NCBI RefSeq assembly: GCF_900113925.1
Contig: NZ_FORD01000026.1
Span: 1 to 40,926, forward strand
Source: Nitrosomonas sp. Nm34
Lineage (GTDB): Bacteria; Pseudomonadota; Gammaproteobacteria; Burkholderiales; Nitrosomonadaceae
Length of the DNA stretch: 40,926 nucleotides
Direction of reading: 5' to 3'
Made by a program: the position numbers and the translations under genes. The notes under the pieces are model-generated. The model had not been told where the DNA came from. It saw only the letters and a list, made by a program, of their open reading frames with translations, and made no database searches. Numbering within the stretch: the stretch's first letter is position 1; every line of letters begins with the position of its first letter. Shown piece by piece: positions 28,201-36,018 of the stretch.

Positions 28201-28963
28201 TTAATTCAGCACCCAATGCACAGTTGATACCCACTGACAAGGGTTGGGCATGTCTGACCGAATTCCAGAATGCTTCTGGTGTTTGTCCAGACAGATTGCG
28301 ACCGGAAGCATCGGTAATCGTGACTGAAATCATGACAGGCAAGCGAATATTATTTTTCTCAAAGTACTGCTCAATTGCAAATAATGCTGCTTTAGCGTTC
28401 AGTGTGTCGAAAATGGTTTCCACTAGCAGAATATCGGTACCTCCTTCCACTAACCCCTGTATGGATTGCGAGTAATCCGTCACAAGCTGTTTGAAGGTGA
28501 TGGAGCGAAAACCGGGATCATTCACATCCGGTGAAATAGAAGCTGTTTTGGTCGTGGGTCCGATCACCCCTGCAACAAAACGGGGTTTATCCGGTGTTTT
28601 AGCCTCCATCGCAAGTGCTTCTTCACGTGCTAATTTGGCTCCTGCAAAATTCAATTCATAGACCAACTCATGCATATGGTAATCAGCCATCGAAGGAGCA
28701 TTGGAGTTGAAGGTATTGGTTTCAATGATATCAGCGCCAGCCTCCAGGTACTGCGCATGGATAGAACGGATGATTTGAGGCTGTGTCAGCGTTAGCAAAT
28801 CATTATTGCCCTTGAGGTCATGAGGAAAATCTGCAAAACGGCTCCCTCGATAATCAGTTTCGCTCAATTTGTAACTCTGGATCATTGTGCCCATCGCGCC
28901 GTCTAGAAGTAGGATACGACGAGTAAGCAAGTTTTCCAATAAAGCAGTGCGAAGATGAGTCAT
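25253..28963 (-). CDS. metH: Cobalamin-dependent methionine synthase
   Basis: The full-length, 1236-residue enzyme starts at ATG 28963 ([20 protein letters not shown]); a TTG 10 codons earlier is less likely. Domains follow in the E. coli order. The homocysteine domain has DGAMGTMIQ, the zinc ligand [10 protein letters not shown] and the Cys pair in [11 protein letters not shown]. The pterin (methyl-tetrahydrofolate) domain has [17 protein letters not shown] and [11 protein letters not shown]. The cobalamin cap and B12 domain carry [19 protein letters not shown] with the cobalt-ligand histidine. The C-terminal S-adenosylmethionine reactivation domain has [20 protein letters not shown] and [18 protein letters not shown]. 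It methylates homocysteine to methionine in the cytoplasm. I see no cobalamin riboswitch upstream. It is a single-gene unit. Confidence 0.97.
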   Translation of the reverse strand: MTHLRTALLENLLTRRILLLDGAMGTMIQSYKLSETDYRGSRFADFPHDLKGNNDLLTLTQPQIIRSIHAQYLEAGADIIETNTFNSNAPSMADYHMHELVYELNFAGAKLAREEALAMEAKTPDKPRFVAGVIGPTTKTASISPDVNDPGFRSITFKQLVTDYSQSIQGLVEGGTDILLVETIFDTLNAKAALFAIEQYFEKNNIRLPVMISVTITDASGRNLSGQTPEAFWNSVRHAQPLSVGINCALGAELMRPYVEELSSVAEVYTSTHPNAGLPNPLSETGYDESPEYTASLIKEFAQSGFVNIVGGCCGTTPAHIKAIADAVADIAPRSIPDIPKKLRLSGLEPLNIGEDSLFVNVGERTNVTGSKAFARLILNDNYAEALSIARSQVENGAQIIDINMDEAMLDSQKAMVTFLNLIASEPDISRVPIMIDSSKWSVIEAGLQCIQGKTIINSISLKEGEEEFIYHARLARRYGAAVIVMAFDEKGQADTLARKVEICTRCYRVLVDKVGFPPEDIIFDPNIFAVATGIEEHNNYALDFIEAIRIIKQTLPYVKISGGVSNVSFSFRGNEPIREAIHTAFLYHAIQAGMTMGIVNAGQLGVYSDIPKDLLERVEDVLLNRRPDATERLVEFAESFKGQKKEQVEDLSWRNQSVRQRLTHALVKGIGTYIEEDTEIIRQEIESRGGRPIEVIEGPLMDGMNVVGDLFGAGKMFLPQVVKSARVMKLAVAYLLPYIEAEKKVSGDAKAKGKIVVATVKGDVHDIGKNIVAVVLQCNNYEVINMGVMVPSSQILETARNEQVDIIGLSGLITPSLEEMAHVAKEMEREGFTIPLLIGGATTSRVHTAVKIAPHYSGVTVWVPDASRAVGVCSQLMSQDQHSTYMQEIKAEQEKIRTQQKNKKGPSQLLPLTEARANALKIDWQHYAPPESSFLGIRTLNNYPLEALVPYIDWTPFFQAWELSGRYPAILEDEVVGEAASNLFRDAQTMLKKIIEQKWLTANAVIGLFPANTVNHDDIEIYSDKSRTKVLMTYHTLRQQTVKPAGRPNLCLADFIAPKESGIMDTIGLFAVSAGFGIDERIKAFEAANDDYSAIILKALADRLAEAFAEHMHARVRREFWGYAKDEALNNEQLINEKYQGIRPAPGYPACPDHTEKGPLFALLEAEKRAGIIITESYAMVPTAAVSGFYFSHPESTYFAVGKIGKDQVEDYARRKGWTIDEAERWLAPTLAYER

Positions 28964-29105
28964 GATGGAATGATATTTTTCCGTTAAATACAAAGTAGCT
29001 GATTATACCCCATGGTTCCTGTAACATGGTCTGAGGAAATAACGGCTAGCATTTCAACTCCGGCAGCTCGCTTGGCGAGAGGGTAATAGGTCGTTTCCGA
29101 ACCTT

Positions 29106-29217
29106 AATCTATTTCTAAATCAAACCTGACTTTGCCAGCTTTTGCCGTAGTATTTGTATACTGCCTGCGATTGCATTCGCGGTTTCCATTCATTATGCCT
29201 GGTTTGGAAATGGAATT
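29106..29217 (+). repeat. Palindromic intergenic repeat, copy 3 (diverged)
   Basis: The left arm (AATCTATTTCTAAATCAAAC, 29106-29125) and right arm (CTGGTTTGGAAATGGAATT, about 29199-29217) are imperfect complements. The interior begins CCTGACTTTG like copy 2 and contains GCTTTTGCCGTAGTATTTGTAT and CCTGCG, so it is in the same orientation as copy 2. It appears to be a decayed copy. Confidence 0.6.
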
Positions 29218-29339
29218 ATTTTTATAAATGAAATAAGAGGTTAAACAGCAGTAATGAGTTGTTTTTGCGCTAGCTTACTGTTATCAAAATAAAGCCTGAT
29301 ATTGATTTTGTTATTTCTACAAAAATTTTAAAATCTTTA

Positions 29340-29650
29340 GGCTCTGTTGACGTTTCGTAATAATCCATGAGAATTTGATTCATTTTATTTGATTCATTTT
29401 CTATGCTAATGAATAGCAGAACAGAATTTACCGATGAACAAAAGGAGTTTTCATATCGACTCTTGCTGCTTCAAGAGCGAGTTTATATCGGAAGCGTTGA
29501 GAAATATTATCGAGAATGCAGAGTTGTCGATCTTACGTAGTGGCGCACCATGGCGTTTGTTGCGGCAACCCCTGGGAAAATGAAATTTAGTTTTCTTTAA
29601 TACGCTTTTCACGCTGGGGCAAGTACAAAATCTGTAAATTTCTGTGCGTA
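29340..29650 (+). pseudogene. IS5-family element remnant (different group)
   Basis: It begins with GGCTCTGTTGACGTTTCG, which resembles the IS end at 40821 (GGGTCTGTTGACATTTCA). Further on, SILRSGAPWRLLRQPLGK-stop-NLVF, then in another frame RFSRWGKYKIC, follow the N-terminal part of IS5-type transposases (consensus ILRSGAPWRDLP..FGKWNSVYKRFSRW). Stops and frameshifts show it is dead. It sits just left of the integrative element. Confidence 0.55.
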
Positions 29651-29739
29651 GCGTATGGCTAGGACTAAATTAAAGACGTGGATTTAAAGTTAGCAAAATA
29701 TGAACAGCAAATATTTCACTTAATAACCATTTGATTTTA

Positions 29740-29785
29740 TTGGTGCTGTTGAGAGGAGTCGAACCTCCGACCTACTGATTACGAA
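29740..29785 (-). repeat. Attachment site copy, distal (attL)
   Basis: The 46 bases are identical to 36943-36988 and correspond to the 3' part of tRNA-Thr from the anticodon loop (TACGAA) through the T-arm and acceptor stem to CCA. The 5' half of the tRNA is absent, so this is not a gene. Confidence 0.9.
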
Positions 29786-29900
29786 ACGTAACCTAAAATT
29801 TCATATATTTACAAATCAATCACTTACAATGCTTGCCTAGCATAAAATCAGTGTCACACAGTCTCAAACATTGGGGATCTTAGCGTAGTTTGACACAAAA

Positions 29901-29911
29901 TTGACACAATC
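29901..29911. repeat. Possible integrase arm-type site, left
   Basis: TTGACACAATC occurs here, about 115 bases inside the left attachment site, preceded by a partial copy (TTGACACAAAA, 29890-29900). The same 11-mer is found near the right attachment site. Such repeats could be arm-type integrase-binding sites. Confidence 0.35.
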
Positions 29912-30034
29912 ATTGCAGTAACCTCTTTAGCTCACCAAATAGGATAAAACTGGCAGCTGGTATATTAAATTTTCTGTTTAAATTCTTCATTCAAATTATT
30001 TTTGACTTGAATAAAGAATATTTCATCAAATGAT

Positions 30035-30970
30035 TTAAGTATTATTGATTCTAACTGCTTGAATACTTGCTAAATATGCTTTATAGGCTAAGATACATAA
30101 AACTAAAAAATGTAACAGTAAGAGCAACCAAGCTATTGGGTGTTGAATATCTAAATTAATAAAAATAGAAACAATAATTTCAGATGTGGTAATAGTTAAT
30201 AAAAATGTAAAATAAATCTTACTAAGCTCAGTTAATGTCAATTTAGTTGAGAACCATACTTTATTTATCAAAAGAATTGAAATTAATGATAGAACACTTT
30301 GAATTATAAAAAACCAGATTAATCCACTTGTGGTCATAAAAATATAAATAAACAAGTAATCTGATAGTTTTTTATTATCTTGATAATAATCGTCTCTCGA
30401 GTCATAAATCTTGATACTATTTCCTATTACTCTGCCTGACCATTTAAAATCATTCATATTAATAGGAGCTACTTGATTTGATTTCACAATTATTAAACTA
30501 CATCCTCCTTCCCCAGAATTAATCAATTCAGGTTCTACTTCCCAAATCAAATCATTTTTACTCCAAACAAATGAGGGAGTATTAATTTTTGTCAGACTAA
30601 GATTTCCAAGATCTTTACAAGAAGTTACTAAAATTATCTCTAAATCTTCACTAATCGACTTTATTCCTATTTTTTCTAGAAAATCACCTGGTTTTATGTT
30701 TGATGAAGAATTATTTTGCACCCATAGATATGTATAAAAAAGATTTTTTAGCTCGATAGTTTCTTCTTCAATACTAAATTTGATTTTTGTGTTTGGCAAA
30801 AACTCTGATAATTTGGAAAAGGCATGGTTTGGTACAATTGATAGTCTATCTGGACTTGAATCAGCATAATTCATAATTGAGCCGATAATTGCAACAAAAG
30901 CTGCTATAGAAGCCCAAATAGGGTCTCTTAATAAATTCAAAGAATTGCTAATTTTCATTAAGTTTGCCAT
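30035..30970 (-). CDS. Membrane protein of unknown function, island cargo
   Basis: The 311-residue protein is unrecognised. One hydrophobic helix lies near the N-terminus (WASIAAFVAIIGSIM). A soluble central region of about 170 residues follows. Three to four helices form the C-terminal part (IYIFMTTSGLIWFFIIQSV, LSLISILLINKV, YFTFLLTITTSEIIVSIFI, IAWLLLLLHFLVLCILAYKA). The DNA is strongly AT-rich and uses A/T-ending codons, unlike the chromosome, which suggests recent transfer. No ribosome site is apparent before the ATG. The arrangement (one helix, external domain, multi-helix bundle) recalls some membrane effectors of defence systems, but I have no specific match, so no function is assigned. 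Confidence 0.6.
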   Translation of the reverse strand: MANLMKISNSLNLLRDPIWASIAAFVAIIGSIMNYADSSPDRLSIVPNHAFSKLSEFLPNTKIKFSIEEETIELKNLFYTYLWVQNNSSSNIKPGDFLEKIGIKSISEDLEIILVTSCKDLGNLSLTKINTPSFVWSKNDLIWEVEPELINSGEGGCSLIIVKSNQVAPINMNDFKWSGRVIGNSIKIYDSRDDYYQDNKKLSDYLFIYIFMTTSGLIWFFIIQSVLSLISILLINKVWFSTKLTLTELSKIYFTFLLTITTSEIIVSIFINLDIQHPIAWLLLLLHFLVLCILAYKAYLASIQAVRINNT

Positions 30971-31351
30971 TAATTAAAAAATATTTTTTACGTAGTAATT
31001 TTTTTACAAAGTAATTACCCAAACTCACCTATCCGAAAGCTAATCACGCTCAAGCAACATGAAAGATAACGAATATATCCAATTAAAATTAACTCCCCAA
31101 TATAGTGATTTTTGATTATCCCAGCAAGATATTAAGAATGAATCTGTCATGACTAATGACTGGTGGTGAGCCTGCGATGTATAGCGTAACCAGTTAAGAA
31201 TGATTCGGAATATATAGAATTTGAAGAGCATCTTAACGGTTTGGTTTTGTTGTTTACGCGTACTTTGGCGTATGCTCATTTGTGCTAGATGAGACAATGA
31301 GAATACTCTTTGAATCATTTCTAGCTGGTTTTGCTATATAGGGCTGGCAAA
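30971..31351. other. Intergenic region inside the island
   Basis: No convincing gene. A 92-codon minus-strand frame at 31040-31318 exists but shows no ribosome site or family likeness, so I do not call it. Confidence 0.3.
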
Positions 31352-31525
31352 CTGATGGATAGATCAAGCAGGTTCGACAAGGAATATTTGAAACTGTTGA
31401 TCAGCGAAATTTGCATTAACGGCAATTACGCCGAGATTAGAGGAAGTTATTCAGTGCTTGCGCATACAGTAACCTAATTAAAGTCTGACACACTTGATAA
31501 AGTATCCAGATTTGTACCGAATTGA
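31352..31525 (+). pseudogene. Serine recombinase, C-terminal remnant
   Basis: One frame reads RFDKEYLKLLISEICINGNY, AEIRGSYSVLAHTVT, an in-frame TAA, then LKSDTLDKVSRFVPN and TGA at 31523. The pattern FAK.YLKLLVSEIR..G..A.VRGSYAALA is the tail of large serine recombinases (Recombinase/zinc-ribbon type). The catalytic N-terminal domain is missing. The terminal TGA overlaps a tRNA-Asn 3' fragment, which suggests the end of an older integrated element. Confidence 0.6.
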
Positions 31526-31567
31526 CTCTCCAACCAGAACTCGAACCTGGGATCTGCGGATTAACAG
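31523..31567 (-). pseudogene. tRNA-Asn 3' fragment (old attachment site)
   Basis: On the minus strand the sequence runs CTGTTAATCCGCAG, then ATCCCAGGTTCGAGTTCTGG (T-arm), then TTGGAGAG and TCA. This is the anticodon loop (GTT), variable region, T-arm and acceptor 3' strand of tRNA-Asn. The 5' half is missing and the CCA end is mutated to TCA, so it is not a gene but a relic left by integration. Confidence 0.65.
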
Positions 31568-31865
31568 GTGTTATAACTGACTATTTTTATTGATATTATT
31601 ATCGCCAGTGCTCGCTAATACTCACTGAATGTCACCAGTTTTGTTACGTTTCTATATTTTTGACGGGTGGGTGGGAAGAAGCTGTGATCATTCGTTATGT
31701 AATATGCATATTTTGTAAAGATAAATATATTACATCCGCGTTAAATATACGTTAAACTCCAGTTCTACACGTAATTAGCTAATTAATGATATTGTTCTAC
31801 TGAATAAACAAACGTTAATTATCAATAGGTAAATTCATTTATTCAATATACACAAATTTTACTCA
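31568..31865. other. Upstream region of the TPR gene
   Basis: AT-rich DNA with no gene and no clear promoter that I can support. Confidence 0.3.
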
Positions 31866-32048
31866 GTGGATATCTCCCAATTCTTCGATTGGTTAGTTCA
31901 ATATAAGGAAGCCTTCGAATCACTAGATGTAATTAAAGGAATAATTTTTTCCGTCATAACTGGCATTGGTGGTATCTGGGTCTGGAAAAAAGTCGCAAAC
32001 CGGAATCTGTTCCTTCAACAACGCACCCACCGCCCTATTCTTCTCTAA
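31866..32048 (+). pseudogene. N-terminal part of the island TPR protein, out of frame
   Basis: A GTG start gives MDISQFFDWLVQYKEAFESL then DVIKGIIFSVITGIGGIWVW, a membrane anchor, before the run of six A (31986-31991). The downstream TPR frame continues backwards without a stop to exactly this A-run (SRKPESVPSTTHPPPYSSLS, NNYIGLSVEDALKLAEKL). One extra A would join the two into a single membrane-anchored protein. This is either a mutation, a sequencing undercall, or a slippage site. Confidence 0.6.
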
Positions 32049-32104
32049 GCACGAATAATTACATTGGATTAAGCGTTGAAGACGCCCTAAAGCTAGCTGA
32101 GAAG

Positions 32105-33064
32105 TTGGCAGCTGAAAAAGGAGAAAAAGATGCCCAGATCATCAAATCATTACAGGAAACTATCCAGGCACTTACCCAACAAAACACTGATCAGTACGAT
32201 ATTCGTAAAGCCTTGGATCTGCTAGCGCAAGGTGATACGGCAAAAGCAGAAGCAATTTTCGAAGAGGTTATAGCGGAAGCCAGGCGCAAAGGAAAACAAT
32301 CAAATATTAAGGAGGCTGAAGCTTTGCGTCATTTGGGTTCTCTAGCATTTCTGCACGATACGGAAAAAGCATTTAGCTCCTATAAGCGTAGTACAGAGCT
32401 TGACCCGAATAATATAAACGGTTGGAATGAACTAGGCCATTTGTATCTAAGAATCGGTGAACTTGAAAAAGCAGAAAATGCCTATATGACTGTCCTAAAA
32501 ATTTCTTGTTCTGCAAGTGACCCTATAAATCAGGCAGTAGCATACTGTAATTTGGGCATCGTGTACAAAACCCAGGGCGAGCTCGATCAGGCTATCGACT
32601 TTTATCAGAAGTCATTTGATATAGAAAAAAAGCTGGGCCGAAAGAAAGGTATGGCCGATGCCTATTGCAATCTGGGGATCGCATACAAAAACCAGGGCAA
32701 GCTCGATCAGGCTATCGACTTTTATCACAAGAGTTTAGCGATATACGAAAAACTGGGCCGAAAGGAAGGTATGGCCAATGCCTACGGCAATCTGGGGATC
32801 GCGTACAAAAAACAGGGCAAGCTCGATCAGGCTATCGGCTTTTTTCAAAAGAGTTTAGCGATCAACGAAGAGCTAGCCCGCAGGGAAAGCATGGCTACTG
32901 ACTACACCAATCTGGGCCAGATGTATCGAAACCAAGGCCACCCCGATCAGGCAGTTGATTGCTGGAGAAAATCACTGGCTTTGTTTCAGGGATTGAGGGC
33001 TAAAGATAAAGTTACTCTAGTTCAATCCCTGCTCGACGAAATACTGTCGAAAGATTCTAAATAA
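32105..33064 (+). CDS. TPR-repeat protein, main part
   Basis: From this TTG the product has 319 residues. A charged helical lead (AAEKGEKDAQIIKSLQETIQ) is followed by about six tetratricopeptide repeats. Four are nearly identical tandem units of about 40 residues, of the kinesin-light-chain type (A.AY.NLGI.YK.QG.LDQAIDFY.KSL.I.EKLGRK.GMA). The near-identity at DNA level suggests recent unit duplication. TPRs mediate protein-protein contacts; no catalytic domain is visible. The intact protein would probably begin at GTG 31866 with a membrane anchor if the A-run were one base longer. The role is unknown; TPR cargo is found in many islands. Confidence 0.7.
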   Translation: MAAEKGEKDAQIIKSLQETIQALTQQNTDQYDIRKALDLLAQGDTAKAEAIFEEVIAEARRKGKQSNIKEAEALRHLGSLAFLHDTEKAFSSYKRSTELDPNNINGWNELGHLYLRIGELEKAENAYMTVLKISCSASDPINQAVAYCNLGIVYKTQGELDQAIDFYQKSFDIEKKLGRKKGMADAYCNLGIAYKNQGKLDQAIDFYHKSLAIYEKLGRKEGMANAYGNLGIAYKKQGKLDQAIGFFQKSLAINEELARRESMATDYTNLGQMYRNQGHPDQAVDCWRKSLALFQGLRAKDKVTLVQSLLDEILSKDSK

Positions 33065-33374
33065 CAATTTTCGCTTTGCTTGTTCATTAGCAAATTATGC
33101 TACTTTGACGCCGTTATCCTGAAGCTGTTAGAGTTTCTTAATAAATACCATGCGAGTCGAACATCACTTCACTTATCTCAATAATTTGCTGCTGAATAAT
33201 TCGCTACTGAAATAATGGCAGTCTAAATCTAAAAATATTTATTAAAAAACCTAAATATTTCCGCTTGTTCGATTTCGACTAGGCTGACTAGAAAAGCAGA
33301 AATTGAATGTTTAATAAATTATATGAAACTGAATGATTTCACCCCTCCTGAAAGCCACTGCTACATAGAAAAAT
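33065..33374. other. Intergenic region inside the island
   Basis: AT-rich, with no convincing gene. A short frame at about 33323-33391 (MKLNDFTPPESHCY) overlaps the next gene's start and lacks support. Confidence 0.3.
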
Positions 33375-34139
33375 ATGCCATTAATTGCTAATGAATTAAC
33401 TATCTGGGATATTTCTTTTCGCTGGGCCGGTTATGATCCGAGTCGGCTCTGGTTTCGGCTTCCCTTAGAGGTTAAAGATTACGTTCGCTTGTTAATGCAT
33501 GCCATCTTGCATGGTGAAATCATCTGCGAGAATTTGACGCTTGCCAAGCGTCCGCCTGATTCAAAAGCTGACCCTCGTTTTTATGTGCGTACCTATAGAG
33601 ATGACATTTACGATTGTGTTTTTGGCAAACGATTTAACCGTAAATTACTCAGATGGGCTATCCTTGATAGATTAGCTTTTCATGAATGGTGTGAAAGGCG
33701 TGGTATTGCTTTGCCAGAATTCTGGTTTCCTCTAGGATGGAAGCTTGATTTTGAAATGCCTGAATTTGGCACACTCGCATTAAGGGCGATGCATGTAGAG
33801 CCAGAAGAAGTAGGAAGCGTTCGTATTGAGTATCATCGCATTGGTCTAGCAAAAAATGAAGATGAAGTCCAGCGGAATGAAACTAATGTAGTTAATCAAG
33901 CTGACAGTGATTTATTTCAAAATTCTACTAGCTCCCTAGAAAAAGAAAGAACTCTTAGGATGAATCAGCGTATCAAAGTGGCCTGTCAACAAATTGCTTT
34001 CGTTATTTGGAAGGATGATATAAATAGAACGATACCATCTATTGTAGAAGATGAGTTAATTCAGAAATACGGGGGGCGGGTTCCTATGAAGCTGATACGG
34101 TATACGAATGGATCAGAGAAATCGCTCCACTCGAAGTAA
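33375..34139 (+). CDS. Island protein of unknown function, frameshifted at its C-terminus
   Basis: As read, the product has 254 residues; I do not recognise a domain. It begins MPLIANELTIWDISFRWAGYD, contains aromatic-rich segments (WCERRGIALPEFWFPLGWKL), and a central polar stretch. Near the end the frame runs into a G-run (34071-34076). If that run had seven G instead of six, the frame would continue as YGGAGSYEADTVYEWIREIA, then PLEVKNRRGRPRKIRDKNS, and stop at TAG 34184-34186. That alternative tail has an AT-hook-like RRGRPRK and looks much more natural. So the gene is probably 33375-34186 with a one-base deletion or base-calling error. No ribosome site is clear. It is followed by a terminator. 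Confidence 0.55.
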   Translation: MPLIANELTIWDISFRWAGYDPSRLWFRLPLEVKDYVRLLMHAILHGEIICENLTLAKRPPDSKADPRFYVRTYRDDIYDCVFGKRFNRKLLRWAILDRLAFHEWCERRGIALPEFWFPLGWKLDFEMPEFGTLALRAMHVEPEEVGSVRIEYHRIGLAKNEDEVQRNETNVVNQADSDLFQNSTSSLEKERTLRMNQRIKVACQQIAFVIWKDDINRTIPSIVEDELIQKYGGRVPMKLIRYTNGSEKSLHSK

Positions 34140-34174
34140 AAAATCGACGAGGCCGGCCCCGTAAAATTAGGGAT

Positions 34175-34206
34175 AAAAATAGCTAGATAAATCTTAGCTA
34201 TTTTTT
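34175..34206 (+). terminator. Rho-independent terminator
   Basis: AAAAATAGCTA pairs with TAGCTATTTTT around a 9-base loop (GATAAATCT), and the 3' arm runs into six T. It overlaps the last codons of the frameshift-corrected upstream gene. Confidence 0.6.
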
Positions 34207-34342
34207 ATGTAAAGCCTTGCAGCAAGCCGATTAGAAATACCTACATACCCCTTTTTATCTTTTATTAATTTTCTTTATCCCCTATTTTTACTTATTAGCA
34301 AATCTCATTCTGCTGACTTCTTAACTTTTAAGGAGACTCAGA

Positions 34343-35692
34343 ATGAAATCAGTAGAATATATATCCACCGAGCACACGCAACGCACAACGAGCGGATGCG
34401 AGGCGGCGCGTTGCGGGGGCGAGATGGAAAACACTTCGATAGAAGTTCCACAATCGTCAAATGTATTATTAGAGGGTACGCCGCCTAGTAACACAGTACC
34501 CTATAACTGCAATAGGGAATACTTCAAGCTTTTAAGGTTTGGGGTTGATAGCCTGTATTTGTCCTATCAAGGTGAATTATTCCCAGAAGTCAAAGAGCGT
34601 TTAGCCCAGCTTAAGCAATTAGCACAACATTCAGAAATAGATCAGCAAGCGCAAGCACAATATGCCATTGCGGGTCATATCTTTGAGGTCAAGGATAAAG
34701 GCTCGTCCATTTTTCCTTATGTGATGGAAGATGGCGCTTTTCGCATTAGTCTAGCCAGAACCAGCCGGAAAACACCGATGGCCTATGTGAAACTATCCTC
34801 TCGCTATCTATGCAGTATCGTGCCAGGTGAGGCAGAAAAGCATCTGCGTCATATTCTGGGTGAATTAGGTAGCTTAAACGGATCAGCTCATGTCAGTCGT
34901 ATCAACCTATGCGCTGATTTTGTCTGCCCTGAAAACATGGAATCCTGGCATCGAGAAGCATGGGTTACACGTGGCAAAAAGATAGATGCGCATGCAGTCA
35001 GTGAAGAATTTACAGGCTGGTCAATTGGTTTAGGCGGCAAGATTACCTGCCGTCTATATAACAAATTACTGGAAATTCAAACCAGAGGCAGAACCGATCT
35101 TGCTCCATTATGGAGAGAAGTTGGCTGGCAGGAAGGAGAACCCATCTGGCGCGTTGAATTTCAGATGATGCGGGATGTATTGAATGAACATGGCTTGATC
35201 AGCCTGGATAGCGTATTAGCCAATCTAAACGGCTTGTGGAGCTATGCTTCCACTGAATGGCTGCGTTTGACGATCCCTAATCCAGACGATCAGACACGTT
35301 CACGCTGGCCGATTCATCCGTTATGGGGTTATATCTCCTCCATTGATTGGGAAAGCAATGCCTGGCCATTATCCCGATCATTCAAAGCAACCCGATTACC
35401 GGACGATAATCGCATATTTTCCCTGGGTGCAAGTTCGATTGCTTCTTATATGGCCAAGCATGGCATGAAAGATTTTGATGAAGGTTTGGATCATTACGTG
35501 TTAGACCTGTTCAAGTATTTCCATGAACGTGGTTTTTTCATGGGTTTATCTGCATTAGAGTACATTTTGGAAAAAGTGCGTTTACGAGCAAGAGAATTCA
35601 ACACGCTGTTGAATGTTTCCGAAGAAGAACAAAAGCAGTTGAAGGTCAATAAAGCGGCTGCTGATTATCAGAAGGCTTCGGATGGCATATGA
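34343..35692 (+). CDS. Replication-initiation-factor-like protein
   Basis: The 449-residue gene has a strong AAGGAGA ribosome site before ATG 34343. The core resembles replication initiators of the Rep_trans/RstA type used by small integrative elements and filamentous phages: RFGVDSLYLSYQGEL at the start, SRINLCADFVC, ITCRLYNKLLEIQTRG, and WRVEFQMMRDVLNEHGL. These fit the D-x-x-x-D, YxK and R-x-E pattern of that family, but the match is by eye. Residues about 10-27 (EHTQRTTSGCEAARCGGE) are GC-rich and contain an inverted repeat in the DNA, unlike the rest. It overlaps the next gene by four bases (ATGA), so rep, excisionase-like and integrase genes form one unit. Element replication on excision is inferred. 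Confidence 0.6.
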   Translation: MKSVEYISTEHTQRTTSGCEAARCGGEMENTSIEVPQSSNVLLEGTPPSNTVPYNCNREYFKLLRFGVDSLYLSYQGELFPEVKERLAQLKQLAQHSEIDQQAQAQYAIAGHIFEVKDKGSSIFPYVMEDGAFRISLARTSRKTPMAYVKLSSRYLCSIVPGEAEKHLRHILGELGSLNGSAHVSRINLCADFVCPENMESWHREAWVTRGKKIDAHAVSEEFTGWSIGLGGKITCRLYNKLLEIQTRGRTDLAPLWREVGWQEGEPIWRVEFQMMRDVLNEHGLISLDSVLANLNGLWSYASTEWLRLTIPNPDDQTRSRWPIHPLWGYISSIDWESNAWPLSRSFKATRLPDDNRIFSLGASSIASYMAKHGMKDFDEGLDHYVLDLFKYFHERGFFMGLSALEYILEKVRLRAREFNTLLNVSEEEQKQLKVNKAAADYQKASDGI

Positions 35693-36018
35693 AAACACTC
35701 AACCTGGAAGAAGCTGCCCTCTTCCTGAAGCTGCATCCTGAAGAAGTACGCCGTCGCGCCAAAGCGGGCATCATCCCAGGAGCAAAATTGGGCAAACGAT
35801 GGGCTTTTATTGACGATGATCTTGCTGCTTATATGCGCTCGTTATATCCTACTTCCCGGCAAGCGTTGCAAGTGGGACATAGGGAGAAAACATTATGTCA
35901 CTCATTAAACGTGGAAAAACGTGGTGGATCAGCTTCACCAGACCCAGCGGCGAGCGTGTTAGACGCTCTGCTGCAACAGAAGACCGAACCCAGGCGCAAG
36001 AACTCCACGACAAGCTGA
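35689..36018 (+). CDS. Helix-turn-helix (excisionase-like) DNA-binding protein
   Basis: The 109-residue protein has a MerR-like/HTH_17 helix-turn-helix in its first 55 residues (LNLEEAALFLKLHPEEVRRR, AKAGIIPGAKLGKRWAFIDD, LAAYMRSLY), the layout of excisionases and small element regulators. It starts within the stop of the rep-like gene (ATGA). Its last 41 codons overlap the integrase start by 124 bases in another frame, and that C-terminal tail has no recognisable fold. The overlap fits tight coupling of excisionase and integrase expression. Whether it controls excision or represses the integrase is not visible. Confidence 0.75.
   Translation: MKTLNLEEAALFLKLHPEEVRRRAKAGIIPGAKLGKRWAFIDDDLAAYMRSLYPTSRQALQVGHREKTLCHSLNVEKRGGSASPDPAASVLDALLQQKTEPRRKNSTTS

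Noticed and set aside
31040..31318. 92-codon minus-strand open frame inside the island
   Set aside because: No ribosome site, odd composition and no family likeness; it looks like chance in AT-rich DNA next to an integration scar.
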